DNA of 58,451 nucleotides from Novosphingobium endophyticum (GTDB lineage: Bacteria; Pseudomonadota; Alphaproteobacteria; Sphingomonadales; Sphingomonadaceae), in assembly GCF_014640675.1 (NCBI RefSeq), contig NZ_BMHK01000021.1:224-58674 (forward strand). The letters are read 5' to 3'. The notes under the pieces were generated by a model. The model saw only the letters and a list, made by a program, of their open reading frames with translations, was not told the DNA's origin and did not search any database. Both the position numbers and the translations under genes were made by a program. This document shows positions 17,072 through 25,407 of this stretch, one piece after another. Numbering within the stretch: the first letter of the stretch is position 1; every line of letters begins with the position of its first letter.

Positions 17072-17944
17072 ATGATAGATCAGTACCTCCTGCGCTATTT
17101 CCTGGCAGTGGCGGAAAACGGCAACTTCAGCCGGGCAGCCAAGGCCGTCAGCGTCACCCAGCCGACGCTTTCGGCGGGAATCGCCAAGCTGGAGCGCGAG
17201 CTGGGCGCGCGCCTGTTCGACAGGGATCGCCAGGGCGTGGCGCTGACACCGGCCGGGAGCCGTTTCCTCGTGCGGGCGCGCCGCATCGCCGCCGAATACG
17301 AGCATGCGCTGGTGGAGCTATCCGAAGTCCAGGACCCGACGCTGCTGCGCATCGGGATCCTTGGCACCATCCCCACCCGGACCGTCGAAGGCCTGCTGGA
17401 AGCGCATCGCGCGCTCGGTTCGAGCGAGGCGCTGGAGATCCTCGACGGCGGCGAGCGCGACCTGGCCGAACGGCTCGAGCGCGGGCGCATCGACGTGGCG
17501 CTTACCGTCGTGCGGGCGCACCATACGCGCTTTCATCCTGATGTACTGGCACGCGAGCGCTACATGATGGTCCTGCCGAAGGATCATCCGCTGGCCGGCG
17601 AAAGCGAAGTCATGGCCGAACAGCTCGCGCGGGACCGCATGGCGCTGCGCCGCCATTGCGAGGCGCTGCCGGAGATCAACCGCTTCTTCATCGCGCGCGG
17701 CGTGCGCCCGCGCTTCGTGCTCAAGACAACCAGCGACGAACGCGTGCTGGCCATCGCTCGTGCTGGCGCGGGCGTCGGCATGATGCCCGAATGCTTCGCC
17801 GAACCGTCGGTCCGCTTCGTACCGGTCAAGGATTTCGAGCTCACCCGCGAAATCGGTCTGCTCCATGCCAGCGACGCCCATATCGCCCAGGCGCATTCGA
17901 GTCCCTTCATCGCGCTTGTCCGGCGCCATTATGGCAAGGAATGA
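17072..17944 (+). CDS. LysR-family transcriptional regulator
   Basis: 290 residues. The N-terminal winged helix is canonical (LLRYFLAVAENGNFSRAAKA, then VTQPTLSAGIAKLERELGAR) and the rest is a periplasmic-binding-protein-like effector domain (ERDLAERLERGRIDVALTVV near 130). It is divergent from the MCC-like carboxylase operon and 26 bases upstream of an SDR gene that it probably shares a transcript with. LysR proteins usually regulate the divergent operon and themselves, and the gap holds matching inverted half sites. The inducer is unknown but may be an intermediate of the pathway. Confidence 0.93.
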   Translation: MIDQYLLRYFLAVAENGNFSRAAKAVSVTQPTLSAGIAKLERELGARLFDRDRQGVALTPAGSRFLVRARRIAAEYEHALVELSEVQDPTLLRIGILGTIPTRTVEGLLEAHRALGSSEALEILDGGERDLAERLERGRIDVALTVVRAHHTRFHPDVLARERYMMVLPKDHPLAGESEVMAEQLARDRMALRRHCEALPEINRFFIARGVRPRFVLKTTSDERVLAIARAGAGVGMMPECFAEPSVRFVPVKDFELTREIGLLHASDAHIAQAHSSPFIALVRRHYGKE

Positions 17945-17970
17945 TCCGGTACGAAGCGTGAGAGGGAACG

Positions 17971-18732
17971 ATGCTGCAACCTGCGGACATGAATGGAAAG
18001 GTCGCACTAGTCACCGGCGCGGCCGCGGGGTTGGGCCGGGCAACGGCGCAGCGGCTGGCCGGGCTGGGCGCGAAAGTGGCGCTGGTCGATGTGGCGGCGG
18101 AGGGCCTTGAAGAAGCTGCCACATCCATCCGCGAGGCGGGCGGCGAGGCCCTGGTGCTGGCGCTCGACCTGTCGCAGCGCGCGAATTGCGCGAAAGCGGT
18201 CGAGGCAACCGTCGCGGATGCCGGCCGGCTGGATGCACTGTGCAACGTCGCCGGGGTCATGAAACCCGGGCCGACCGAAACCTTCCCCGACGAGGCCTGG
18301 GACCTGACGATGAAGGTCAACCTCGAAGCACCGTTCTTCCTGATCCGGGCCGGCATCCCGCACCTCATCGAGAGCCAGGGCGCGATCGTCAACGTCACGT
18401 CCTGCGCCGCGTTCCAGGGACAGGCCTATTTCGCCGCCTACTGCGCGACCAAGGCAGGCCTCACGCACATGACCAAGGCTCTGGCCATGGAATATATGAA
18501 GACGCCGGTGCGCATCAACGCGGTGGCGCCGGGCGGGATGATGACGGGGCTCGTCGGCGGCATGGCGGCACTGGCCGAATGTGACCGTGAGCTTACCAGC
18601 CGCATGGGCAGCCTGCGCGGGCTCTGCGAGGTGGACGATGTCGCCGACTGCGTCGCCTTCCTCGCCACACCCGCCGCGCGCTCCTACCACGGCGCCTGCA
18701 TCAACATCGACGCCGGCGTCACGGCGGACTGA
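17971..18732 (+). CDS. SDR-family oxidoreductase
   Basis: 253 residues, classical SDR length. TGAAAGLG near residue 15-22 binds NAD(P), NVAG near 89, and the catalytic Tyr and Lys are in YCATK near 156-160, with Ser in VTSCA. The C-terminus ACINIDAGVTAD is the usual SDR ending. GAGAGGG lies shortly upstream of the ATG. It follows the LysR gene closely on the same strand and converges with the LLM monooxygenase gene, six bases away. It probably oxidises a secondary alcohol of the degraded compound; the substrate is not predictable. Confidence 0.88.
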   Translation: MLQPADMNGKVALVTGAAAGLGRATAQRLAGLGAKVALVDVAAEGLEEAATSIREAGGEALVLALDLSQRANCAKAVEATVADAGRLDALCNVAGVMKPGPTETFPDEAWDLTMKVNLEAPFFLIRAGIPHLIESQGAIVNVTSCAAFQGQAYFAAYCATKAGLTHMTKALAMEYMKTPVRINAVAPGGMMTGLVGGMAALAECDRELTSRMGSLRGLCEVDDVADCVAFLATPAARSYHGACINIDAGVTAD

Positions 18733-18737
18733 CGGCC

Positions 18738-19739
18738 CTATCGGCCGATGATCTCGTTCAGCTCGGGCATGGCCTGCTCCAGCAGCTTCAAGCTCTTCCG
18801 GCCCTCCTCGGGCGAGAGGCCGCCGAGCAGGGGCTGAAAGCCGATGTTGCCGCCCTCCATCGTCCGCGCCTTCTCGAGCAGCATTTCCGGCGTCCATGCG
18901 ACAAACATGCCGGCGTGGCGCAGCGCCGCAGGATCGGTCAGGCCCTTGAATGGCGAGCTGGAAGCATTGCCCTCCTGCTCGGCCCATTTGGCATATTCGG
19001 TGATGACGTGGACAGCGTGCGGCGCGATCGCTTCCCACCCGGCGTCGGGGTCTTCGCAAAGATGGATGGCGTTCGGCATGCCCGGAGCGGGCCGAAAACA
19101 GGTGCGCGGCCTGTTGCCCAGCCGCTCGCATTCGGAAAGATAGAGATCGACGAGGTCCGGCTTCATCGGCCCGAAGCCGACTCCGAACTTCGCAGCGCGC
19201 TTGGCCGAGGCGGGAACGCCGCCTCCGACCATGACGATGTCCTCCGGTTCCTGCACCGGCAGCGGACGGGTGAAGATCGGGCGGCCCTCATATTCGAAAC
19301 GCTCGCCCCTGAGCGCGCGCAGGATGATCTCCAGCCCGGAATCCATCAGCTTCGCCCGGTCCTTGAGCGACTTGCCGAACATGGCGAACTCGCTCGGAAC
19401 GTAGCCCGCGCCGAAGATCACGTTGAGCCGGCCCTTCGACATGAGATCGACGATCGCGATCTGCTCGGCGAGCTCGACCGGGTCGTGCAGCGGGAGAATT
19501 ACCGCGCCGAGCAGGAAGCGGATGCGCTCGGTCACCGCCGCCATGCCGCCCGCGAGCACGAACGGCTGGGGCAGATAGCCGTCTTCCGATCCGTGGTGCT
19601 GCATCAGCCCGATCCGGTCGGCCTCGATCCTGTCGGCAAAGGCCGCCATCTCGATCGCGGCACGGTAAAGCTCGTCGGTCGGCGTCGCCCATTCGGGCGA
19701 GCGCATGTCGAACGAGACGGTGATCCTGATGTCTTTCAC
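18738..19739 (-). CDS. LLM-class flavin-dependent oxidoreductase
   Basis: 333 residues from GTG 19739, which overlaps the stop of the upstream NTF2-like gene as GTGA and has GGAG upstream; the open frame extends further but that part is a shadow of the neighbours. The sequence has the luciferase-like TIM-barrel pattern: ADRIGLMQHHGSEDG, FLLGAVILPLHDPVELAEQI, DLMSKGRLNVIFGAGYVPSE and VMVGGGVPASAKRAAKFG. Such enzymes use F420 or reduced FMN for oxidations including Baeyer-Villiger and ring hydroxylations. It is the last gene of the minus-strand P450 operon. Cofactor choice cannot be told by eye. Confidence 0.85.
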   Translation of the reverse strand: MKDIRITVSFDMRSPEWATPTDELYRAAIEMAAFADRIEADRIGLMQHHGSEDGYLPQPFVLAGGMAAVTERIRFLLGAVILPLHDPVELAEQIAIVDLMSKGRLNVIFGAGYVPSEFAMFGKSLKDRAKLMDSGLEIILRALRGERFEYEGRPIFTRPLPVQEPEDIVMVGGGVPASAKRAAKFGVGFGPMKPDLVDLYLSECERLGNRPRTCFRPAPGMPNAIHLCEDPDAGWEAIAPHAVHVITEYAKWAEQEGNASSSPFKGLTDPAALRHAGMFVAWTPEMLLEKARTMEGGNIGFQPLLGGLSPEEGRKSLKLLEQAMPELNEIIGR

Positions 19740-20239
19740 GCATGAACTCCAAAAGCGGGATAGGATGGGTCGGTCTCGTCTCGCCGGCCCCGTTCGTGGG
19801 CATGCATCGGCGCGACTTCGCGGATGGAATCGTAATCGATCACGGTATCGCGGTGGTCGATCCGCCAGAATCCGTCGCGACGTGACCAGCGGTCGCAGTA
19901 GCGCGCCCAGTTCTCGATGAGCATCATCTTGCCCCCGCGCTCCATGCGCAGGGTCGCGGTAACGTATGCCTCGCTGCCGGCACGGTCGCCGTCGAGTTCG
20001 ATGAGGATGTTGCTGACCTGGTGCGAGTGGCACAGGAGCTGGCTGTGCGCCTGGCAGATCCACTCGATCGCGCCATGCCCGGTCCCCTGGTAACCGGTCG
20101 GTCCGTAATCGGCGGTGGCATCCGCGTGGAACACCGACTGGCCCAGCGGAACGTCCAGTCTGTCGACGGATCGGCAATAGCGATAGAGCTGCTCGGTGAT
20201 CGCCTGCTTGTCGGCAAGCTGGGCAAGTGCGTCGGTCAT
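19736..20239 (-). CDS. NTF2/SnoaL-like small protein
   Basis: 167 residues. QLADKQAITEQLYRYCRSVD at the N-terminus, the central SNILIELDGDRAGSEAYVTA strand and WRIDHRDTVIDYDSI near the end match the SnoaL-like/NTF2 cone fold seen in small hydrolases, isomerases and dehydratases such as ring-hydroxylating dioxygenase beta subunits, ketosteroid isomerase and scytalone dehydratase. It sits three bases after the upstream SDR stop and its own stop overlaps the LLM start. In this operon an isomerase or dehydratase role on a cyclic ketone is plausible but unproven. Confidence 0.78.
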   Translation of the reverse strand: MTDALAQLADKQAITEQLYRYCRSVDRLDVPLGQSVFHADATADYGPTGYQGTGHGAIEWICQAHSQLLCHSHQVSNILIELDGDRAGSEAYVTATLRMERGGKMMLIENWARYCDRWSRRDGFWRIDHRDTVIDYDSIREVAPMHAHERGRRDETDPSYPAFGVHA

Positions 20240-20242
20240 GGC

Positions 20243-21055
20243 TCAATCCTTTCCGGCATAGGCGGCTGACGCCTTGGCAATCGCCCGGATGCGTTCGCGG
20301 CGCTGGGCGGCGGAAGTCGCCGACATTACCGCCTCGTCGTCCGCCTCGCCCCAGTTGCACACCGGACCGTAGGCGAGCCGTTCGAGGCCGAGGCGAGCGA
20401 CGTCGTCGGGATCGGCAAGACCGGTTGGAACGGGCATGCCGCGCGCTTCCATCAGTTCGCGGTGCGCGGGCGTGTCGGTGCGGCCGATGACGTAGCTCAG
20501 CACATCGACGCCATGCGGCTCCAACTCGGCCCAGAGCGCCTCGCACAGGACAAGATCGAAAGCCTTGGTCGCGGCATAGACACCGATTCCCGGCAAGCCG
20601 CCATAACAGGCGCCCGAACCCACGACCATCAGGCCGCCGCGTCCGCGCTCGCGCATCGGCGTTCCAAACGCATGAAGCGCGCGCATCGCCGTCATGACGT
20701 TGCGCATAGCAAGCATGTCCCAGTTCGCGATCGGGTTGTCGAGGAACATCGCACCATTGGGATCGGCGCCGGCATTGAGGATCAGCAGGCCGACTTCGCG
20801 CGGGCCGGCCGCGGCAAGAAGCCGCGCGGCCGCATCCTCACCGGCGAGGTCGATCGAGGCAGTGACACATTCGATGCCATGGGCCGCGCGCAGTTCTTCC
20901 GCGAGCCGAGCCAGCGGCCCGTCCCTGCGGGCGACGAGAATGAGATTGAGCCCGCTTTGCGCAAGGCGACGCGCGAAGGACGCGCCGGTTCCTTCCGATG
21001 CCCCGGCGATCAGCGCCCATGGCCCATAGCGCCTGGCAAACTCCGCGTTGTCCAT
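20243..21055 (-). CDS. SDR-family oxidoreductase
   Basis: 270 residues. The dinucleotide site reads GASEGTGASFA near 18-28 (an SDR variant of TGxxxGxG), NAGADPNGAMF near 92, and Tyr-Lys are in GVYAATKAFD near 153-162 with Ser in VVGSGACYGG. The C-terminus is longer than in FabG-type proteins. GGGAGAG lies just upstream of the ATG at 21055. It begins the distal three genes of the P450 operon after a 120-bp gap that may hold regulatory RNA or a promoter. Substrate unknown; an alcohol or ketone of the pathway compound is likely. Confidence 0.85.
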   Translation of the reverse strand: MDNAEFARRYGPWALIAGASEGTGASFARRLAQSGLNLILVARRDGPLARLAEELRAAHGIECVTASIDLAGEDAAARLLAAAGPREVGLLILNAGADPNGAMFLDNPIANWDMLAMRNVMTAMRALHAFGTPMRERGRGGLMVVGSGACYGGLPGIGVYAATKAFDLVLCEALWAELEPHGVDVLSYVIGRTDTPAHRELMEARGMPVPTGLADPDDVARLGLERLAYGPVCNWGEADDEAVMSATSAAQRRERIRAIAKASAAYAGKD

Positions 21056-21175
21056 TTGATCTCTCCCGGACCTGTCGGGATTCGAGAGCTGTCCCGTTGC
21101 CTGAGAGGTGCGTCAAAACCCCCGGCGGAGCAAACCGGCTTGGGCACATACCGCCCCAGCGGAGCGAGTTGGCTG

Positions 21176-22198
21176 TCAGGCCGGTTCGCGCAGGCAGCTC
21201 ACCAGCTTCGGCACGTCGGCCAGCGCGCGCAGGGCATCGTTGAGATGCGTGCAGCCCTCGGACCCGCGCAGCAATGAAAGCACTTCGTCCCGAATGTCGG
21301 GCAGCCTCTTGCCCAGGAGGCGGGCCGTATTGCCGATTGCCCCCGGGCATTCGGAAAAGGGCAGGATGCGCGCTTCCGGTTCGAGCGTCAGGATCTCCAG
21401 CGTCCTGATATCCGCCGTGGCCCGGAGCCGGTATTCGTGGATCGCCACGCGCCCGCGCTCGCGCCGCTTCGCGCTGTCCTGGAACGCGGAATCGATGCGG
21501 ATCACGCCTGCGGCATCGTCGTGCGTCACGTCGATGCGGCGCGCCCGCCGGAAGCCAGGACCATCCGCATCGGCGAGTTGGTGCCAGCCTTCGGGATCGG
21601 CCGGGTTTCGCAGGTCGCCGGCATCGGCGTCGGCCACATTCTTCAGCGTCCCGGTCACGCCGCTATTGCCTTCGCGCAGTCCCCAGCAAACGTTGACGCG
21701 CTGCGCCAGGAGCCGGTCATGCTCTTCCGCACCCATGCGCTCACGAAACTTGGCCGCCCAATCGGGATACCACTGGCTCCAGGCAAAGGCGGAGACTAGC
21801 GCCGAACCTGAAATATCGTCGAGCACGAGGTAGAGCGGATCGCAATCCGCCACGAGCCGCGGCATCGTTTCGCGCAGCACCATCCGCAGATGCCCGCCAC
21901 CGCGCTCGCCTACGAGGTGCGAGAGATCGGGCGCGGGCGCATCCGCGCGGATCGCGGTGATCGTCTTGTCCTCGGCCAGCAGAGCCTCGAAGCGGCCTTC
22001 GGCCAGCACACGCGGGGGCAGACCGCTCGCGGGCGTCAGCAGATCGCGCGCGCGGCCGATGAGAAGACGGTCCTTCTCTATGCCCTCGGGCCAAGAGACA
22101 TCGATGCTCGATGTTCGCCGCACCGAATCGCGCAGACGCACGGGCGCGGGATTGGCGGTGCTGCGAGGTGGGGGCGGGCGCGTTTCAGTGGTCATCAT
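21176..22198 (-). CDS. DUF2889 domain protein
   Basis: 340 residues. The C-terminal half (about 210-335) has the DUF2889 pattern: RRIDVTHDDAAGVIRIDSAF, then EYRLRATADIRTLEILTLEP and GSEGCTHLNDALRALADVP, with conserved Cys-Thr-His-Leu-Asn. The N-terminal half has no family I recognise. DUF2889 proteins have no established function; they are found in acyl-CoA or aromatic catabolic neighbourhoods as far as I recall. It follows the MDR reductase gene by 30 bases in the P450 operon. Cytoplasmic, with no signal or membrane segment visible. Confidence 0.75.
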   Translation of the reverse strand: MMTTETRPPPPRSTANPAPVRLRDSVRRTSSIDVSWPEGIEKDRLLIGRARDLLTPASGLPPRVLAEGRFEALLAEDKTITAIRADAPAPDLSHLVGERGGGHLRMVLRETMPRLVADCDPLYLVLDDISGSALVSAFAWSQWYPDWAAKFRERMGAEEHDRLLAQRVNVCWGLREGNSGVTGTLKNVADADAGDLRNPADPEGWHQLADADGPGFRRARRIDVTHDDAAGVIRIDSAFQDSAKRRERGRVAIHEYRLRATADIRTLEILTLEPEARILPFSECPGAIGNTARLLGKRLPDIRDEVLSLLRGSEGCTHLNDALRALADVPKLVSCLREPA

Positions 22199-22228
22199 GA
22201 TCCACCGTGTCCCTCTTCATGCGTCTAA

Positions 22229-23266
22229 TCAAGCCTCGGGCGCGATGCGCACCAGCAGCTTGCCGACGTGGTCGTGGCCCGAAAACACGCTGGAGAAGGC
22301 CTCCGGAGCCGCCTCGATGCCCTCGACGATGGCCTCCGGAAAGCGCAGCCGGCCCTCTTTCATCCACCCGGCGATGTCGTTCAGGCCCTTCTGGCCCGCG
22401 AATATGCCCGCGAAACCCCTGATCTCGAGTCCCTTGGCCATGATCTGACGGTAGAACCCCGGCAGGCGGTCCGGCCCCGGCCCCTCCATGCCCATGCCGT
22501 AATAGGCGATGAAGCCGCACATCGGCATGCGCGCGCCGCGCTTGAGCAGCGGCAGCACCGCCAGCGTCACATCGCCGCCCACATTGTCGAGATAGACGTC
22601 GGCGCCCTCGGGCAATGCCGTCTTGAGCCGGTCGGCGAAATCGGGCGCCTTGTAGTCGACCGCCGCATCGAAGCCGAGATCGAGCAGCGCGCGGCACTTG
22701 GCCTCCCCGCCGGCGATGCCGACCGCGCGCGCGCCCAGCACTTTTGCGATCTGCCCCGCGATCGAACCCACCGCGCCGCCGGCAGCGGAGATCACCACGG
22801 TCTCGCCCGCCTTGACCCGACCGACGTTGACGATGCCCTCGTACGCGGTCTGGCCTGGCCCTCCCAGCGCGCCCAGCGCGGTGGAGACGGGCGCCAGCGA
22901 CGGGTCGAGCTTGCGCGGCGGGCCGCGATAATCGGCCTCATCCGGCGCGAGGACATTGTACTCGGCCCAGCCGGAACGCCCTTCCACGAAATCGCCCGGG
23001 GCATATTCGGGATGGTTCGAGGCCACGACCTGCGAGACGGTCGGCCCGACCATGAGGCTGCCCGGTTCCATTCGGGTGGCGCCCGAAAGCAGGTTCTCGT
23101 CCAGCGAAAAGCGGATCAGCGGATCGACAGCGATCCACAGCGTCCTGAGCAGGATTTCGCGCTCGCCGGCTTCAGGGACCGGCACGTCCTCGACACGAAA
23201 ATCCGACGGCCTGGGATTGCCTCTGGCGTAGCTGGCCAGAACAACCCGTTTCATCGTCCCGCTCAT
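22229..23266 (-). CDS. NADP-dependent MDR oxidoreductase (CurA/LTB4DH-like)
   Basis: 345 residues of the zinc-free medium-chain dehydrogenase group. ETVVISAAGGAVGSIAGQIA near 150-170 is the AxxGxxG dinucleotide site, DVYLDNVGGDV near 235 and MCGFIAYYGMG near 255 are typical of prostaglandin/leukotriene reductases and CurA, and the N-terminus LASYARGNPRPSDFRVEDVP fits. It likely reduces an alpha,beta-unsaturated ketone or acyl double bond with NADPH. Its start overlaps the P450 stop by four bases (ATGA), so electron or substrate flow with the P450 is plausible. Confidence 0.87.
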   Translation of the reverse strand: MSGTMKRVVLASYARGNPRPSDFRVEDVPVPEAGEREILLRTLWIAVDPLIRFSLDENLLSGATRMEPGSLMVGPTVSQVVASNHPEYAPGDFVEGRSGWAEYNVLAPDEADYRGPPRKLDPSLAPVSTALGALGGPGQTAYEGIVNVGRVKAGETVVISAAGGAVGSIAGQIAKVLGARAVGIAGGEAKCRALLDLGFDAAVDYKAPDFADRLKTALPEGADVYLDNVGGDVTLAVLPLLKRGARMPMCGFIAYYGMGMEGPGPDRLPGFYRQIMAKGLEIRGFAGIFAGQKGLNDIAGWMKEGRLRFPEAIVEGIEAAPEAFSSVFSGHDHVGKLLVRIAPEA

Positions 23267-24576
23267 TTAAGGCGCACCGGTACCGAGGTCATGCCGCGAT
23301 GTTCGAGCCCACGGTACTCGGGGCGCGGACGGGCAGGATCATAGGACATGTCCGGGAACCGATCGAGCAGACCGTTGATCGCAACGATCATCTCCTGCCG
23401 GGCGACTTCGATCCCGAGACAGCGGTGCGGGCCGAAGCCGAAGCCCATGTTGGCCGCACTCTTCTTGCGGAAGATGTCGTACTCGGTGGGACGTTCGTAG
23501 ACATCAGGATCGTGATTCGCCGCGCCGAAGCACAGGAACACGCGCGTACCCGCGGGCACCGTCACCCCCTCCACTTCGTAATCTTCCACGCACAGGCGCG
23601 GCATCATCGGGTCGGTGCAGCGCCAGCGCAGCGATTCCTCGACGGCGGCCTCCACCAGCGAACGGTCCTCGCGGCAGGCGTCCCAGAAATGGCGGTGAGT
23701 CATCAGCGCGTCGATGGTAATGCCAAGCTGCCGCCAGGTCGTGCCCCCGCCCGCGAAGATCGCAAGCTTGCAATAGCCAAAGATCTCATCCTCGGTGAGC
23801 GGGCGCTTGATACCGTCCTCCTCGTCGACGATCTCGGCCGCGATCAGCCCGGAGATGAGGTTATCACCGGGGGCCCGCGTGTTCTCGGCAATGAGCGCGC
23901 GCAGGGTCTCGTCGATGTAGGTGCGCGCAGCCGCCGACTCCTCGGGCGGCAGCTTGGCCGCGCCGAAGGTCGCGCGGTCCAGCTGGTATCGGAACTCGAT
24001 CACATCCTCGCCTTCGAGGCCTATCGCGCGAGTGACCGTGGCCATGGGCAGCCTCGCGCAGAGTTCGAAGTTCAGGTCGGTGGTTTTCCAGCCGTCCATG
24101 CGATCCAGGATCGCCGCGACAGTCTCCTCGATCCAGCGCTTGTTCCACCAGTCGATCACCTTGGGGCGCTTGAACAAGGGCTGGGCCGCCGAGCGCAGGC
24201 GCTTGTGCGGCTTGCCGACCATCGAGAGGATGGTCTTGCCGATAGTGCGCACGCCGGGGCTCTCATTATAGCCTTCCGACGAGAAGACGAGGTTCTCGCG
24301 AAAGCCGATCTCGCATGCACGGTAGGAGAAGAAGGTCATCGCCTCGCGCGGGGGACCCATCGAATGCGTCAATTCAGGCACGCCGAGAAGCTCACGCAGA
24401 GAGCCCTTCTGCACCGCGCCCCGCTCTCGCAGCGCATTCATGTCGTCGGTATAGTCGCGATTGCCGTCGACACCGGCATTGGCGCTCTGGCTGTTGACGT
24501 CGAACATCTCGGCATAGCGCGGGTTGTCCGACATCAGGGAAGCGAGCGCGTTGGAATGTGCGGGACAGGTTGCCAT
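23263..24576 (-). CDS. Cytochrome P450
   Basis: 437 residues, soluble bacterial type. The heme-binding loop GFGFGPHRCLGIEVAR gives Cys386 as the iron ligand; the I-helix carries AIFAGGGTTW near 255 (AGxxT oxygen activation), and the ExxR motif is ESLRWR near 295. GGAGA lies about eight bases before the ATG. It hydroxylates a hydrophobic substrate using electrons from a ferredoxin and reductase, neither of which is encoded in the window. It is the third gene of the minus-strand operon after an ALDH and an SDR, the order expected for hydroxylation, alcohol oxidation and aldehyde oxidation. Confidence 0.94.
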   Translation of the reverse strand: MATCPAHSNALASLMSDNPRYAEMFDVNSQSANAGVDGNRDYTDDMNALRERGAVQKGSLRELLGVPELTHSMGPPREAMTFFSYRACEIGFRENLVFSSEGYNESPGVRTIGKTILSMVGKPHKRLRSAAQPLFKRPKVIDWWNKRWIEETVAAILDRMDGWKTTDLNFELCARLPMATVTRAIGLEGEDVIEFRYQLDRATFGAAKLPPEESAAARTYIDETLRALIAENTRAPGDNLISGLIAAEIVDEEDGIKRPLTEDEIFGYCKLAIFAGGGTTWRQLGITIDALMTHRHFWDACREDRSLVEAAVEESLRWRCTDPMMPRLCVEDYEVEGVTVPAGTRVFLCFGAANHDPDVYERPTEYDIFRKKSAANMGFGFGPHRCLGIEVARQEMIVAINGLLDRFPDMSYDPARPRPEYRGLEHRGMTSVPVRLK

Positions 24577-24580
24577 GGTA

Positions 24581-25396
24581 TCAGTCTCCTACCTTGCGGC
24601 CGGCGGCAAGGCCGCCGTCGACGGGCAGGTTTACGCCCGTGATGTTCGAGGCAAGGTCCGAACACAGGAACATTGCCGCCGCCGCCGTATCGGCGGGGTC
24701 GATCGGCTTGCCCAGCGGGTGCGCCTTGCCCATGCCTTCGAGAATGCGGCCGCGGTGCTCGGAGTCGGGGTCCATGCCCGCGTAATGCGTGAGCATTCCC
24801 GCCGGGCAGACCGCGTTGACGCGGATGCCCTTGCCGGCGACTTCGATGGCGAGCGCGCGGGTCAGCTGGACGACCGCGCCCTTGGTCGCACCGTAGAGCA
24901 CGCCGCCATAGCCCATGAGCCCGGCCACCGAAGCGGTCGAGACGATCGCGCCGCCGCTGCCCGCGCCTTCCCTGGCCTGCTTCTCGAACTGCCGGATCGC
25001 CGCCTGGCAGCCATAGATCACGCCGTTGATGTTGACGTCCTCGACCCGTTTCATCTCTTCCGGATCGCATTCGACGAGGCTGCGTAGCCCCTTGCCGGGT
25101 ACCGGGCTGATAGTGATGCCGGCATTGTTGTAGATAATGTCGAGCCGCCCGAAAGCCGCGACCGCCGCCGTCACCGCCGCCTCCACCGATGCGGGATCGG
25201 CGACATTGCAGGTCACCGCCCTGCACTCGCCGCCCGCGTCGCGCGCCATCATCGCGGTCGCTTCCGCATTCCCGCCATCGATGTCCGCCGCGATCACTCT
25301 GGCGCCATGCTCGCAGAACAGCAGCGTCGCCGCGCGCCCCACGCCCGATCCCGCGCCGGTAATGACCGCGACCTTGCCCTGAACCAGTCCATCCAT
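24581..25396 (-). CDS. SDR-family oxidoreductase
   Basis: 271 residues from ATG 25396, placed seven bases after GAGGAG; ATG 25402 is too close to that site. TGAGSGVG near 13-20 is the cofactor motif, NNAG near 90, and YGATK near 165-169 is the catalytic pair, with Ser in STASVAG. The C-terminus NITGVNLPVDGGLAAG is typical. It lies between the ALDH and P450 genes, with four bases to the P450 start region. It resembles NAD-dependent hydroxysteroid or terpene-alcohol dehydrogenases in general pattern, but many SDRs do; no substrate can be named. Confidence 0.88.
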   Translation of the reverse strand: MDGLVQGKVAVITGAGSGVGRAATLLFCEHGARVIAADIDGGNAEATAMMARDAGGECRAVTCNVADPASVEAAVTAAVAAFGRLDIIYNNAGITISPVPGKGLRSLVECDPEEMKRVEDVNINGVIYGCQAAIRQFEKQAREGAGSGGAIVSTASVAGLMGYGGVLYGATKGAVVQLTRALAIEVAGKGIRVNAVCPAGMLTHYAGMDPDSEHRGRILEGMGKAHPLGKPIDPADTAAAAMFLCSDLASNITGVNLPVDGGLAAGRKVGD

Positions 25397-25407
25397 GCCC
25401 ATTCTCC

